64,000 nucleotides of DNA, from assembly GCA_035492775.1 (NCBI GenBank), contig DATJIW010000003.1, forward strand, positions 1-64,000. Reading direction: 5' to 3'. The notes beneath the pieces were generated by a model. The model had not been told where the DNA came from and ran no database searches. It saw only the letters and a program-made list of their open reading frames with translations. The position numbers were made by a program, and so were the translations under genes. Source of the stretch: DATJFQ01 sp035492775. GTDB lineage: Bacteria > Acidobacteriota > Vicinamibacteria > Vicinamibacterales > 2-12-FULL-66-21. Numbering within the stretch: position 1 is the stretch's first letter; the number at the start of each line of letters is the position of its first letter. Shown in pieces: positions 8,920 through 16,714 of this stretch.

Positions 8920-11058
8920 GTGCGACGATCGACACACCGGCTCACGGGCACCTTTGTAGTACTTGCGTCCGCGCTGCTCGGGGCGCAGGCGCTTCAGTAT
9001 CCTGCGACCAGGAAGGTCAACCAGGTCGACGATTACCACGGCACCAGGGTCGCCGACCCCTATCGATGGCTCGAGGACGACAATTCTCCGGAGACCGCGG
9101 CGTGGGTCCGCGCCGAGAACAACGTGACGTTTCCGTACCTGGAGGAGATCCCGTTCCGTAAGGCTCTGCAGGATCGCGTGAAGCAGCTCAATCATTACGA
9201 GCGCTACAGCTCACCTTCGCATCGCGGACCGTACTACTTCTTCTACAAGAACGACGGCCTCCAGAACCAGAACGTCCTCTATATCCAGAAAGGGCTCGAC
9301 GGGACGCCCGAGGTGCTGATCGATCCGAACGGCTGGTCGAATGATGGCACGACCCGGCTGGCAACGTTCGTCCCCTCCCGCGATGCGAAGTACGCCGTTT
9401 ACGGCGTGTCCAAGGCGGGCTCCGACTGGGAGCAGTACCGCGTCATGGAGCTCGCGACGAAGAAGACGCTGCCCGATCTCGTGGACTGGGTGAAGGTGTC
9501 CGGGGTGGCATGGTCGGCCGACGGCTTCTATTACAGCCGCTATCCAGAGCCCGGCAAAGGACAGGTCAAGGCGGGCATCAACGAAGATCACCGCGTTTAT
9601 TTCCACAAGGTCGGAACGGCGCAGTCCGCTGACCGGCAGATTTACCAGGATGCGGCCAACCCCCAGCGGTTCCACACGGTCGAAACGACAGACGACGAAC
9701 GGTTTGCCCTGCTGACGGTTTCGGATCGCGGCAAGGGCAAGGACGGAAATGCGCTGTTCGTCCGCGATCTGTCGCGAGGACAGCGCGAGTTCAACCCGCT
9801 CGTCCAGACGATCAGCAACGACTCGTTCGGGGTCGTCGACAACATCGACGACAAGCTGCTGGTGCTCACGAACAAGAATGCGCCGAACAGCCGCGTGGTG
9901 CTGGTTGATCCGAGGCGGCCCGAAGAGGACAACTGGAAGACGATCCTGCCCGAGCGTCAAGAGCCGCTCGAAAGCGTGACGACGGCGGGACATCGAATCT
10001 TTGCGACGTACCTGAAGGACGTGACCACGAAGGCATACGTGTACCGGCAGGACGGATCCCTGGAACGGGAGATCGATCTGCCCGGGCCCGGAATCGCCAA
10101 CGGCTTCGACGGACGGCCCGAGGACACGTTCGTGTTCTACACCTTCACGTCCCTCGTATCGCCGCCGACGATTTATCGCTACGACATCGAGACGGGGAAG
10201 AGCACCGTCTTCCGTCGCCCGACGGTTCCCGGATACGACGAGTCGCAGTACGAGACCAAGGCCGTCTTCTATCCGAGCAAGGACGGGACGAAGATTCCGA
10301 TGTTCCTCGTCTACAAGAAGGGGACTCAGCTCGATGGTCGCAATCCGACGCTGTTATACGGGTACGGGGGGTTCAACATCGTCCAGTCGCCGACCTTCAG
10401 CGCGGCACGGCTCGCGCTCCTCGAGCAGGGATTCGTGTACGCGTCCGCAAACATGCGCGGCGGCGGCGAATACGGCGAGTCGTGGCACAAGGCCGGAATG
10501 AAAGTGAAGAAGCAGAACGTCTTCGACGACTTCATCGCGGCGGCGGAGTGGCTCATCGCCAACAAGTACACGTCGAGCGACCGTCTGGCAGTGCAGGGAG
10601 GATCGAACGGCGGACTGCTGATCGGCGCCGTCATCAACCAGCGGCCCGATCTGTTCCGCGTCGCGATTCCGCAGGTCGGCGTGATGGACATGCTGCGGTT
10701 CCAGAAGTTCACGATTGGCTGGAACTGGATTGCGGACTACGGGTCGAGCGACGACCCCGAGGAGTTCAAGGCGCTCTACACGTACTCGCCGCTGCACAAC
10801 ATCAAGCCGGGCGTGAAGTACCCGGCGACGCTCATCACGACCGCCGACCACGACGACCGCGTCGTCCCCGCGCACTCGTTCAAATACGCGGCGACGCTGC
10901 AGGAGAAGGCGAGCCACGACAACCCGGTGCTGATACGCATCGAAACGAACTCGGGCCACGGCGCGAGCAATCTGACGAAGGCGCTCGAAACTACCGGCGA
11001 CATCGATGCGTTCATCATGTTCAACATGGGCTTGACGCCGAAGGACTCACGTTACTGA
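8920..11058 (+). CDS. Secreted prolyl oligopeptidase (S9A)
   Basis: 712 residues. A signal peptide (basic start, hydrophobic core, cleavage near ALLGAQA) is followed by the S9A N-terminal region (DDYHGTRVADPYRWLEDD), a beta-propeller, and an alpha/beta-hydrolase domain. The catalytic triad is visible: Ser562 in GGSNGG, Asp645 in DHDDRVVP, His680 in SGHGAS. The enzyme cuts peptides of up to about 30 residues after proline, here probably in the periplasm to salvage peptides. GTG start with GGGAGG nine bases upstream. It is convergent with, and overlaps by 7 bp, the histidine kinase gene. Length matches the family. Confidence 0.95.
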   Translation: MRRSTHRLTGTFVVLASALLGAQALQYPATRKVNQVDDYHGTRVADPYRWLEDDNSPETAAWVRAENNVTFPYLEEIPFRKALQDRVKQLNHYERYSSPSHRGPYYFFYKNDGLQNQNVLYIQKGLDGTPEVLIDPNGWSNDGTTRLATFVPSRDAKYAVYGVSKAGSDWEQYRVMELATKKTLPDLVDWVKVSGVAWSADGFYYSRYPEPGKGQVKAGINEDHRVYFHKVGTAQSADRQIYQDAANPQRFHTVETTDDERFALLTVSDRGKGKDGNALFVRDLSRGQREFNPLVQTISNDSFGVVDNIDDKLLVLTNKNAPNSRVVLVDPRRPEEDNWKTILPERQEPLESVTTAGHRIFATYLKDVTTKAYVYRQDGSLEREIDLPGPGIANGFDGRPEDTFVFYTFTSLVSPPTIYRYDIETGKSTVFRRPTVPGYDESQYETKAVFYPSKDGTKIPMFLVYKKGTQLDGRNPTLLYGYGGFNIVQSPTFSAARLALLEQGFVYASANMRGGGEYGESWHKAGMKVKKQNVFDDFIAAAEWLIANKYTSSDRLAVQGGSNGGLLIGAVINQRPDLFRVAIPQVGVMDMLRFQKFTIGWNWIADYGSSDDPEEFKALYTYSPLHNIKPGVKYPATLITTADHDDRVVPAHSFKYAATLQEKASHDNPVLIRIETNSGHGASNLTKALETTGDIDAFIMFNMGLTPKDSRY

Positions 11059-12053
11059 GTATTCCTCGGCAACGTGACATCGACCCGCAGGCCGCCAAGC
11101 GGCGAACGATCGAGTGACACGGAGCCGCCGTACAGACTGACGAGGTCGCGGACGATTGCGAGGCCGAGGCCTGTGCCCGGCGACGCTTCGTCCGCGCGAA
11201 CGCCGCGCTCGAGCACGGGTTCGCGCATCGCCGGATCCAGCCCGTTCCCGTCATCGTCGACCGTGAGACGCAGCCGCGACGCGTCCGCGGTCGCCGTGAG
11301 CAGGACGCGCGACGACGCCCAGTGGCAGGCATTGTCGAGAACGTTACCGAGGATCTCGTCGAGATCTTCGCGCTGGCCGCGGAACCCGAGATCGCGCGGA
11401 ACATCGATGTCGATCGTCAACGCGCGCTCGGCGTGCAGCCGGTTGAGCGTCCGGCGGAGCGCCTCGGCGGCTTCCGACACGAGGCAGTGCGCGCCGGGTG
11501 CGGCGCCGGACGCGGCGGCGCGGGCGCGCGCGAGGTGGTAGTCGACCTGGCGCCGCATGCGTTCGACTTCCTCCTCGATCGTCGCGGCGAGCTCGTGGTG
11601 ACCGCCGGCGCGGGCGCGTTCCGCTTCACGCGCGAGGAGCGCGAGCGGAGTCTTCAAGCCATGCGCGAGGTCGCCGGCGCGGCCGAGCGCGCGATCCACC
11701 GCCTGTTCGCGGTGTTCGAGCAGCGTGTTCAGGTCGTCCACCAGCGGCTGCACTTCGGACGGATAGGACCCCTCGACCCGGCGATGTTCCCCCTTCCGAA
11801 GAGAGGTCACGGCGCCTCGCAGCCGCTGCACGCCGGACACGCCGCGTCGAATCTGCCACAGCCCGACGAGCAGACAAATGACGGCGACCGCCGTCAGCTG
11901 CGGCGTGTGCGACAACGTCGATATCGTCAGCTGCCGAGGCAGCCACGGGTTGCGGCGCATGATCTCGTTGTGCAGCACGACGAGAATGCCGAACAGCCCC
12001 AGTGACCAGAGAATCGCGCCGACGATGAGGCGGGATCTGAGCGAACGGGACAT
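11052..12053 (-). CDS. Sensor histidine kinase (PhoQ/QseC-like)
   Basis: 333 residues: TM1 (about 8-27), a short periplasmic loop of about 25 residues, TM2 (about 50-68), HAMP-like linker, H-box DLAHGLKTPLALL with phospho-accepting His131, then a HATPase_c domain with N-box LDNACHWA, DDDGNGL and GTGLGLAIV. The tiny periplasmic loop suggests sensing in or near the membrane. Its ATG overlaps the stop codon of the response-regulator gene (ATGA), so the two are co-translated. Together with the divergent 47-residue peptide and ADOP gene it probably forms one regulatory unit. Confidence 0.93.
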   Translation of the reverse strand: MSRSLRSRLIVGAILWSLGLFGILVVLHNEIMRRNPWLPRQLTISTLSHTPQLTAVAVICLLVGLWQIRRGVSGVQRLRGAVTSLRKGEHRRVEGSYPSEVQPLVDDLNTLLEHREQAVDRALGRAGDLAHGLKTPLALLAREAERARAGGHHELAATIEEEVERMRRQVDYHLARARAAASGAAPGAHCLVSEAAEALRRTLNRLHAERALTIDIDVPRDLGFRGQREDLDEILGNVLDNACHWASSRVLLTATADASRLRLTVDDDGNGLDPAMREPVLERGVRADEASPGTGLGLAIVRDLVSLYGGSVSLDRSPLGGLRVDVTLPRNTQ

Positions 12054-12712
12054 CAGCTCGCCCTGACGCGATACCCGAGACCACGAACGGTCTCGATCAC
12101 GTCGTTACCGAGCTTGCGGCGGAGCCGGGCGACGAATACTTCCACGGTGTTCGAATCGCGGTCGAGATCCTGGGAGTAGATGTGTTCGTTCAATTCCGAC
12201 TGCGAGACCACTCGGCCGTGCTGATGCATCAGGTACGAGAGCACGCGGAATTCGTGCGCGGTGAGCTTGACCGGCGCGCCGTCGACCGTCACCCGCGCCG
12301 CGCGCGGGTCGAGCTCGATGCTGCCGCAGCGTAGCTCGCCGGTCGCATGTCCCGATGCCCGGCGAATCAGCCCGCGGACGCGCGCCAGCACCTCCTCCAT
12401 CGCGAAGGGCTTCGACATGTAGTCGTCGGCCCCGCTGTCGATGCCGACGACCTTTTCGTGCCAGCTCCCGCGCGCCGTCAGCACGAGCACGGGTGCGCTC
12501 ATGCCGGCCGAACGCCATTGCCTGACGAGCGTCAGCCCATCGATCTTCGGCAGCCCGAGGTCGAGGACCACGGCGTCGTACCGCTCGGTCTGGGCCAGAT
12601 AGTCGGCCCGTTCGCCGTCCGCCGCGCAGTCGACGGCATAACCGGCCGCCGACAGCGCCGCCGCGAGCTGGGCCGACAGCCTCGTTTCGTCCTCGACGAC
12701 CAGCAACCGCAC
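12053..12712 (-). CDS. OmpR/PhoP-family response regulator
   Basis: 219 residues: a receiver domain with acidic pair ED (7-8), phospho-acceptor Asp51 (VVLDLGLP) and the SKP lysine, followed by a winged-helix Trans_reg_C domain (LTAHEFRVLSYLM, VARLRRKLG, ETVRGLGYRV). GTG start at 12712. A TATAAA hexamer at 12723-12718 and four heptamer half-sites immediately upstream (12736-12774) suggest autoregulation. It precedes its kinase with an ATGA overlap. Confidence 0.94.
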   Translation of the reverse strand: MRLLVVEDETRLSAQLAAALSAAGYAVDCAADGERADYLAQTERYDAVVLDLGLPKIDGLTLVRQWRSAGMSAPVLVLTARGSWHEKVVGIDSGADDYMSKPFAMEEVLARVRGLIRRASGHATGELRCGSIELDPRAARVTVDGAPVKLTAHEFRVLSYLMHQHGRVVSQSELNEHIYSQDLDRDSNTVEVFVARLRRKLGNDVIETVRGLGYRVRAS

Positions 12713-12717
12713 GTCCG

Positions 12718-12723
12718 TTTATA
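12718..12723 (-). promoter_or_regulatory. Possible -10 element of the response-regulator/kinase operon
   Basis: TATAAA on the minus strand, 5 nt before the GTG at 12712, which would give a very short or absent leader. The -35 position falls inside the heptamer half-sites at 12736-12753, the usual placement for an OmpR-type activator. Confidence 0.35.
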
Positions 12724-12735
12724 ACGCAGTCGCGC

Positions 12736-12774
12736 CTGAACGGCGGCTGAACGCCCCGTTCACTGCCCGTTCAG
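12736..12774. promoter_or_regulatory. Four heptamer half-sites, likely OmpR-type operator
   Basis: CTGAACG at 12736 and 12747, then on the other strand CGTTCAC at 12757 and CGTTCAG at 12768. Within each pair the half-sites are 11 bp apart (7 + 4), one helical turn, the spacing OmpR/PhoP winged-helix dimers use. The two pairs point in opposite directions, one toward each divergent transcription unit: the two-component operon and the peptide-ADOP-retropepsin genes. The regulator is inferred to be the adjacent OmpR-type protein. Confidence 0.55.
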
Positions 12775-12797
12775 CGACGCCTCGGTATGGTGTCGCC

Positions 12798-12941
12798 ATG
12801 CGCATGAGCACCCTCGTCGCCATCGTCGTCGCGGCCGTGGTCGTCCTCTTCGTAGCGCTCGGGCACGGACACGGCTCGGGCGGTCTGATGCGGCGGCTTG
12901 GCACCGCGATCCACGGCAGCCACGGGCCGGCAGGACACTGA
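12798..12941 (+). CDS. 47-residue His-rich single-TM peptide
   Basis: ATG 12798 opens a 47-codon frame with a hydrophobic helix (residues 4-21, LVAIVVAAVVVLFVALG) and a short tail rich in Gly and His (GHGHG, IHGSHG, a final His; five His in the last 26 residues). The stop codon overlaps the ATG of the following ADOP gene (TGATG), so translational coupling is likely. A small membrane partner or metal-binding accessory of the ADOP protein is inferred. No known family is recognised, and non-coding origin cannot be excluded because there is no strong Shine-Dalgarno. Confidence 0.55.
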   Translation: MRMSTLVAIVVAAVVVLFVALGHGHGSGGLMRRLGTAIHGSHGPAGH

Positions 12942-15370
12942 TGCTGGTACTCGGCGAAGTGAGGCGCGACGTCCGGGCGGCTGTCCGCGCCATCCGCCGC
13001 GCGCCGGCCACGGCGGCGGTCGTCGTGCTGTCGCTTGGCGCGGGCATCGGTGTGAACACGGTGGTGTTCTCGTGGATGGATGCCGCCGTGCTCCGACCGC
13101 TGCCGGCCGTGCGCGACGCCTCTTCGCTCATGCTCGTCGAATCTCAGCGTGCGGATGGCAGTTATGCAGGGATTTCGTGGGCGCAGTACCTCGACTATCG
13201 CCGCCGCCTGACCACCTTTCGTGATTTGCTCGCGTTCCGCATGGCGCCGCTCTACGTCGGCGATCCGGGATCGACCGAGCGGGAATATGCGCTGCTCGTG
13301 TCCGACAACTACTTCTCGGGACTGGGCCTGCGGCCCGCGGCCGGCCGCTTCTTCGTTCCGGACGAGGTGTCGACGCCGGGTGGTGCGCCCGTGATCGTCA
13401 TCTCGTATGACTACTGGCAGACGCGCTACGGCGGATCGGCCAGCGCGATTGGACAGCGTATGCGCGTCAACGGGTGGCCGGTGGCGGTGATCGGCGTTGC
13501 GCCGAAAGGGTTCGAAGGGACGGTTCCGCGCCTGGCCTTCAACCTGTTCGTCCCCGCCACGCTGGCGCCCCTGGTGCAGCAGGGATCGCGGGAACTCGAG
13601 GATCGATCGAGCCGCGGATACTCGGCATTGGGGTTCCTGCGCGATGGCGCCAGCCGCGCCGTGGCCCGGTCGGACGTCGGCGCGGCTGCCCGGACGCTCG
13701 CTCATGATTTCCCGGACACCGACGGTGGGCTCACGGCCGACGTGCTCTCGTTCTGGGACGCGCCGCGCGGACCGCAGAAGTTCATGGCGACCGCAATTGT
13801 TGCCGTACAGGGCGTCCTGCTGCTGATGCTCGTGAGCGTGTGCGCGAACACGGCGAACCTCGTCCTTGCGCGGTCGTTCTCGCAGCAGCGCGAGATCGGC
13901 GTTCGTCTCGCACTCGGTGCCGGCGCCTGGCGGATCGCTTCGCTCGTGCTCGTGGATTCTCTCGTGCTTGCGTTCTGCGGTGCGGCGCTCGGCATAGCGT
14001 TCGCTTCGTGGGGCACCGGAGCGTTGAGCGCGCTGCCGCCGTTGCGCGTCCGCGGCCTGCCGGTCACCTTCGAAACCCATTTCAGTGCCGCCGCGGCGCT
14101 GTTCGGCGCCGGCCTCGGCGTCGTGTCCGCGCTGCTCTTTGCCGCGCCGGCGGTCCTGCAGTTCGCCCGTGCCGATCCGAACCTCGTCATCCGGTCGAGC
14201 GCGCTCCGCGCCTCGCCGTTGCGGATCAGGAACGGCATCATGGGGATCCAGATCGCGCTCGCTGTATTCGTTCTGATCGCTGGAGGCCTGACGCTCCAGA
14301 GCTTCCTCCAAACGAGAACCGCATCCACGGGATTTCGCACGAGCGGCCTGCTGCTGGCCGCGTACGATCTCACGGATCGCAGCGATCCCGGCGACCCGCG
14401 CAGCTTTGCCGATCGCGTGCTCCAGGCGGCGCGCGAGGTTCCGGGCGTCGAAGGAGCCGCGATCGCGGCATCCGTCCCGCTCGACATCCACGGTCTGCCG
14501 TCCCGCCCCTTCACCGTCGAGGGTCACGCGCGCGAAGGTGACGGTTTCGACCAGGCATTGAGCAACGTTGTCACGCCAGGTTATTTCGGCGTCATGGATA
14601 TTCCGTTTGTCGCGGGAGGAGACTTCGCGCCGCTCGGCGATCGTCGCTTGCCAGCCCAGGCCATCGTCAACGATGCGTTCGTGCGCACCTACTTGCCGCG
14701 TCTGGATCCAATCGGCCGCGCGCTGACTTCGCGCGGTCGAACGTTCAGAATCTGTGGCGTCGTCCGCACCTCCCTTTCGGACGCCTTCGGCGAACCGCCG
14801 ATCCCCGTCATCTACCTTTCCTACCGGGACATGGTTTCCGGGTACGGCGAGATCCACGTCCGCACCCGGAAGGGTGGTGAGGCCACTGTGGTGACCGGTC
14901 TTCGCACCGCAATACGCCGACTCGACCCCGAGCTTCCGCTCTTCGACGTGCGGACGATGAGCGAACATATCGAGTCGAATCTGCTCTTCCGGCGCATCCC
15001 GGCGCGTCTCTTCACGCTTGTGGCGCCGCTCGTTGCCGGGCTCGTCGGCCTCGGTATCTATGCACTCGTGGCGCACGCGGCATCGCGGCGGAGGCAGGAA
15101 ATCCTGGTGCGGCTCGCGATTGGCGCTCCGCCGGGGCGGCTGGTGCGAGACTTCACGGCGGACACGGTGCGCGTCGCCATAGCGGGCGCGGTCACCGGGT
15201 TGGTCGGCGCGGTTGTCCTGCTCGCGAGCGGCGCCGAAATGGGCCGTGAACAGGCGGCGGTGTTCGCCATCGTGCCGCTGGGCGTGCTCGCGCTCAGCGC
15301 TGCGTCCGCCGTCATGCCGGCGCGGCGCGCGATCGCGAATCCTTCATGGGGCTCGTTGCGGGATGAGTAA
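12941..15370 (+). CDS. ADOP-family permease, linked to two-component system
   Basis: 809 residues. The N-terminal TM helix starts almost at once (about 22-42), with no prefix. FtsX signatures lie near 300 (CANTANLVLARSF, RLALGAGAWR) and 710 (RRRQEILVRLAIGAPP). It starts inside the stop codon of the 47-residue peptide gene and overlaps the next gene, a retropepsin, by 8 bp, so the three are probably one operon, transcribed from the region with four OmpR-type half-sites. The co-encoded exported protease may act on the same cargo or on the permease itself; that is inference. Confidence 0.93.
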   Translation: MLVLGEVRRDVRAAVRAIRRAPATAAVVVLSLGAGIGVNTVVFSWMDAAVLRPLPAVRDASSLMLVESQRADGSYAGISWAQYLDYRRRLTTFRDLLAFRMAPLYVGDPGSTEREYALLVSDNYFSGLGLRPAAGRFFVPDEVSTPGGAPVIVISYDYWQTRYGGSASAIGQRMRVNGWPVAVIGVAPKGFEGTVPRLAFNLFVPATLAPLVQQGSRELEDRSSRGYSALGFLRDGASRAVARSDVGAAARTLAHDFPDTDGGLTADVLSFWDAPRGPQKFMATAIVAVQGVLLLMLVSVCANTANLVLARSFSQQREIGVRLALGAGAWRIASLVLVDSLVLAFCGAALGIAFASWGTGALSALPPLRVRGLPVTFETHFSAAAALFGAGLGVVSALLFAAPAVLQFARADPNLVIRSSALRASPLRIRNGIMGIQIALAVFVLIAGGLTLQSFLQTRTASTGFRTSGLLLAAYDLTDRSDPGDPRSFADRVLQAAREVPGVEGAAIAASVPLDIHGLPSRPFTVEGHAREGDGFDQALSNVVTPGYFGVMDIPFVAGGDFAPLGDRRLPAQAIVNDAFVRTYLPRLDPIGRALTSRGRTFRICGVVRTSLSDAFGEPPIPVIYLSYRDMVSGYGEIHVRTRKGGEATVVTGLRTAIRRLDPELPLFDVRTMSEHIESNLLFRRIPARLFTLVAPLVAGLVGLGIYALVAHAASRRRQEILVRLAIGAPPGRLVRDFTADTVRVAIAGAVTGLVGAVVLLASGAEMGREQAAVFAIVPLGVLALSAASAVMPARRAIANPSWGSLRDE

Positions 15371-16571
15371 AGCCGCTCGAGCGATCTGGATCGGGGTCGG
15401 AGCCCTCGCGGTCGCGGTGGGGGTTGCCGCCGTCCGCGGCCAGGATGTCCGGCTGACGGCACCGGTCATCGTGCCGTTCGAATTCGTGACCAATCACATC
15501 GTCGTTCCCGTGCGCGTGAACGGCTCGAGGCCGCTGTCGTTCATCTTCGATACTGGGGACAAGGACGCGATCATCGACGCCGCTCGCGCGCGCGAGCTGA
15601 ATCTCACCGCCGGCCGCGACGTGACGGTGACCGGCGCAGGTTCAGGATCGCTGCACGCTTTCGGCGTCTCGGCCGCGCGCTTCACCGTCGACACGCTGCG
15701 CGGGTTCTCGCAGCCGGTCGTCCTCGCGGTGCCGCTCGACAGACTTCCTCCCCGCCTCGGTCACGACGTCGACGGCATTCTGGGTACCGAATTCATCGAC
15801 GCATTCGTCGTCGAAATCGATTACCGCCAGCGCCGCCTCGTCCTGCACGACCGGCGAACGTTCCTGCCGCCGGCCGGCGGAACGATCGTTCCGTTGCAAT
15901 TCGATGCGCACGCGCACCCAGTGGTCGACGGCGCCGTCGTCTACAAGGGCGAACGGTTCACGGGACAGTTCGTCGTGGATCTGGGATCCTCGTCTGCGCT
16001 CGTGCTGCACTCGCCGTTCGTCGCGGCGCACCCCGCGCCGGCCGGCGCACAGACGCTGGTAGGTTCGAGCGGGGCTGCGGGCGAGACACATGGCCTCATC
16101 GGCCGCGTGTCGGCGTTGAAGATTGGAGATTTTACGCTGGCGGATCCACCAGCGGTGTTTGCGTCCGATGCGTCTGGCACGTTCGCTCGAGCGGACGTGC
16201 TTGGCACGATCGGGGAACGAGCGATGTCACGCTTCCGGATCTTTCTCGACTACGGCCGCCGTCAAATGGTCCTCGAAGCGGTCGAACCGCTCGACGGTCT
16301 GGCGGCGCAGGCGTCATGCGGCTGCGCGATCCACGCAGAAGGACCGGACTATCACACGTTCCGTGTTGACGCGATTGCCGAAGGGTCTGCCGCATTCGCG
16401 GCGGGACTGCAGGCCGGAGACATCATCGCGGCGGTAGACGGTCGCGGTGCCGGCGAGATGACGTTGTCGGAGCTGCTCCCGCTCTTCGACGTATCGGTCG
16501 AGCGCAGACTGGAAATCGACCGCAGCGGCTCGCGCGTCACGATCGCGTTGACGCCGCGACGGATCCCCTGA
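15363..16571 (+). CDS. Exported retropepsin-like aspartic protease with PDZ domain
   Basis: 402 residues: signal peptide or N-terminal anchor (about 5-26), then two retropepsin-like halves with active-site motifs FDTGD (Asp63) and VDLGSS (Asp206), then a PDZ domain (about 320-400, AFAAGLQAGDIIAAVDG). Two Asp motifs in one chain allow an intramolecular pepsin-like pair, unlike single-motif retropepsins that dimerise. The second motif has Leu for Thr. ATG 15363 is preceded by GCGGG and lies inside the end of the ADOP frame. An inverted repeat follows the stop (16591-16609). Confidence 0.85.
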   Translation: MSKAARAIWIGVGALAVAVGVAAVRGQDVRLTAPVIVPFEFVTNHIVVPVRVNGSRPLSFIFDTGDKDAIIDAARARELNLTAGRDVTVTGAGSGSLHAFGVSAARFTVDTLRGFSQPVVLAVPLDRLPPRLGHDVDGILGTEFIDAFVVEIDYRQRRLVLHDRRTFLPPAGGTIVPLQFDAHAHPVVDGAVVYKGERFTGQFVVDLGSSSALVLHSPFVAAHPAPAGAQTLVGSSGAAGETHGLIGRVSALKIGDFTLADPPAVFASDASGTFARADVLGTIGERAMSRFRIFLDYGRRQMVLEAVEPLDGLAAQASCGCAIHAEGPDYHTFRVDAIAEGSAAFAAGLQAGDIIAAVDGRGAGEMTLSELLPLFDVSVERRLEIDRSGSRVTIALTPRRIP

Positions 16572-16590
16572 GTCGTCCCACCGCTCGTCC

Positions 16591-16609
16591 CTGGCAGGAT
16601 TCCTGCCAG
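16591..16609. terminator. Perfect 8-bp stem, 3-nt loop after the retropepsin gene
   Basis: CTGGCAGG, loop att, CCTGCCAG, beginning 20 nt after the stop codon at 16571. It has terminator-hairpin geometry but no T-run follows, so it may be a 3'-end stabiliser or a factor-dependent stop rather than a classical intrinsic terminator. Confidence 0.45.
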
Positions 16610-16714
16610 AGCCTCCACACCGTCGGCGCAGAACGTGCTGAAATGCACGTACGCAGGAGCCGGGCAGTCGCGGCGACGCGAACGCCCGTCACGCGATCGC
16701 GACAAGGAGGGCCT

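Noticed and set aside
12719..15076. Minus-strand open frame of 785 codons across the peptide and ADOP genes
   Set aside because: Shadow frame; the plus strand carries the recognisable protein.
16591..16609. Considered as a classical intrinsic terminator
   Set aside because: The stem is perfect but no T-run follows; it is kept only as a terminator-like hairpin with lowered confidence.
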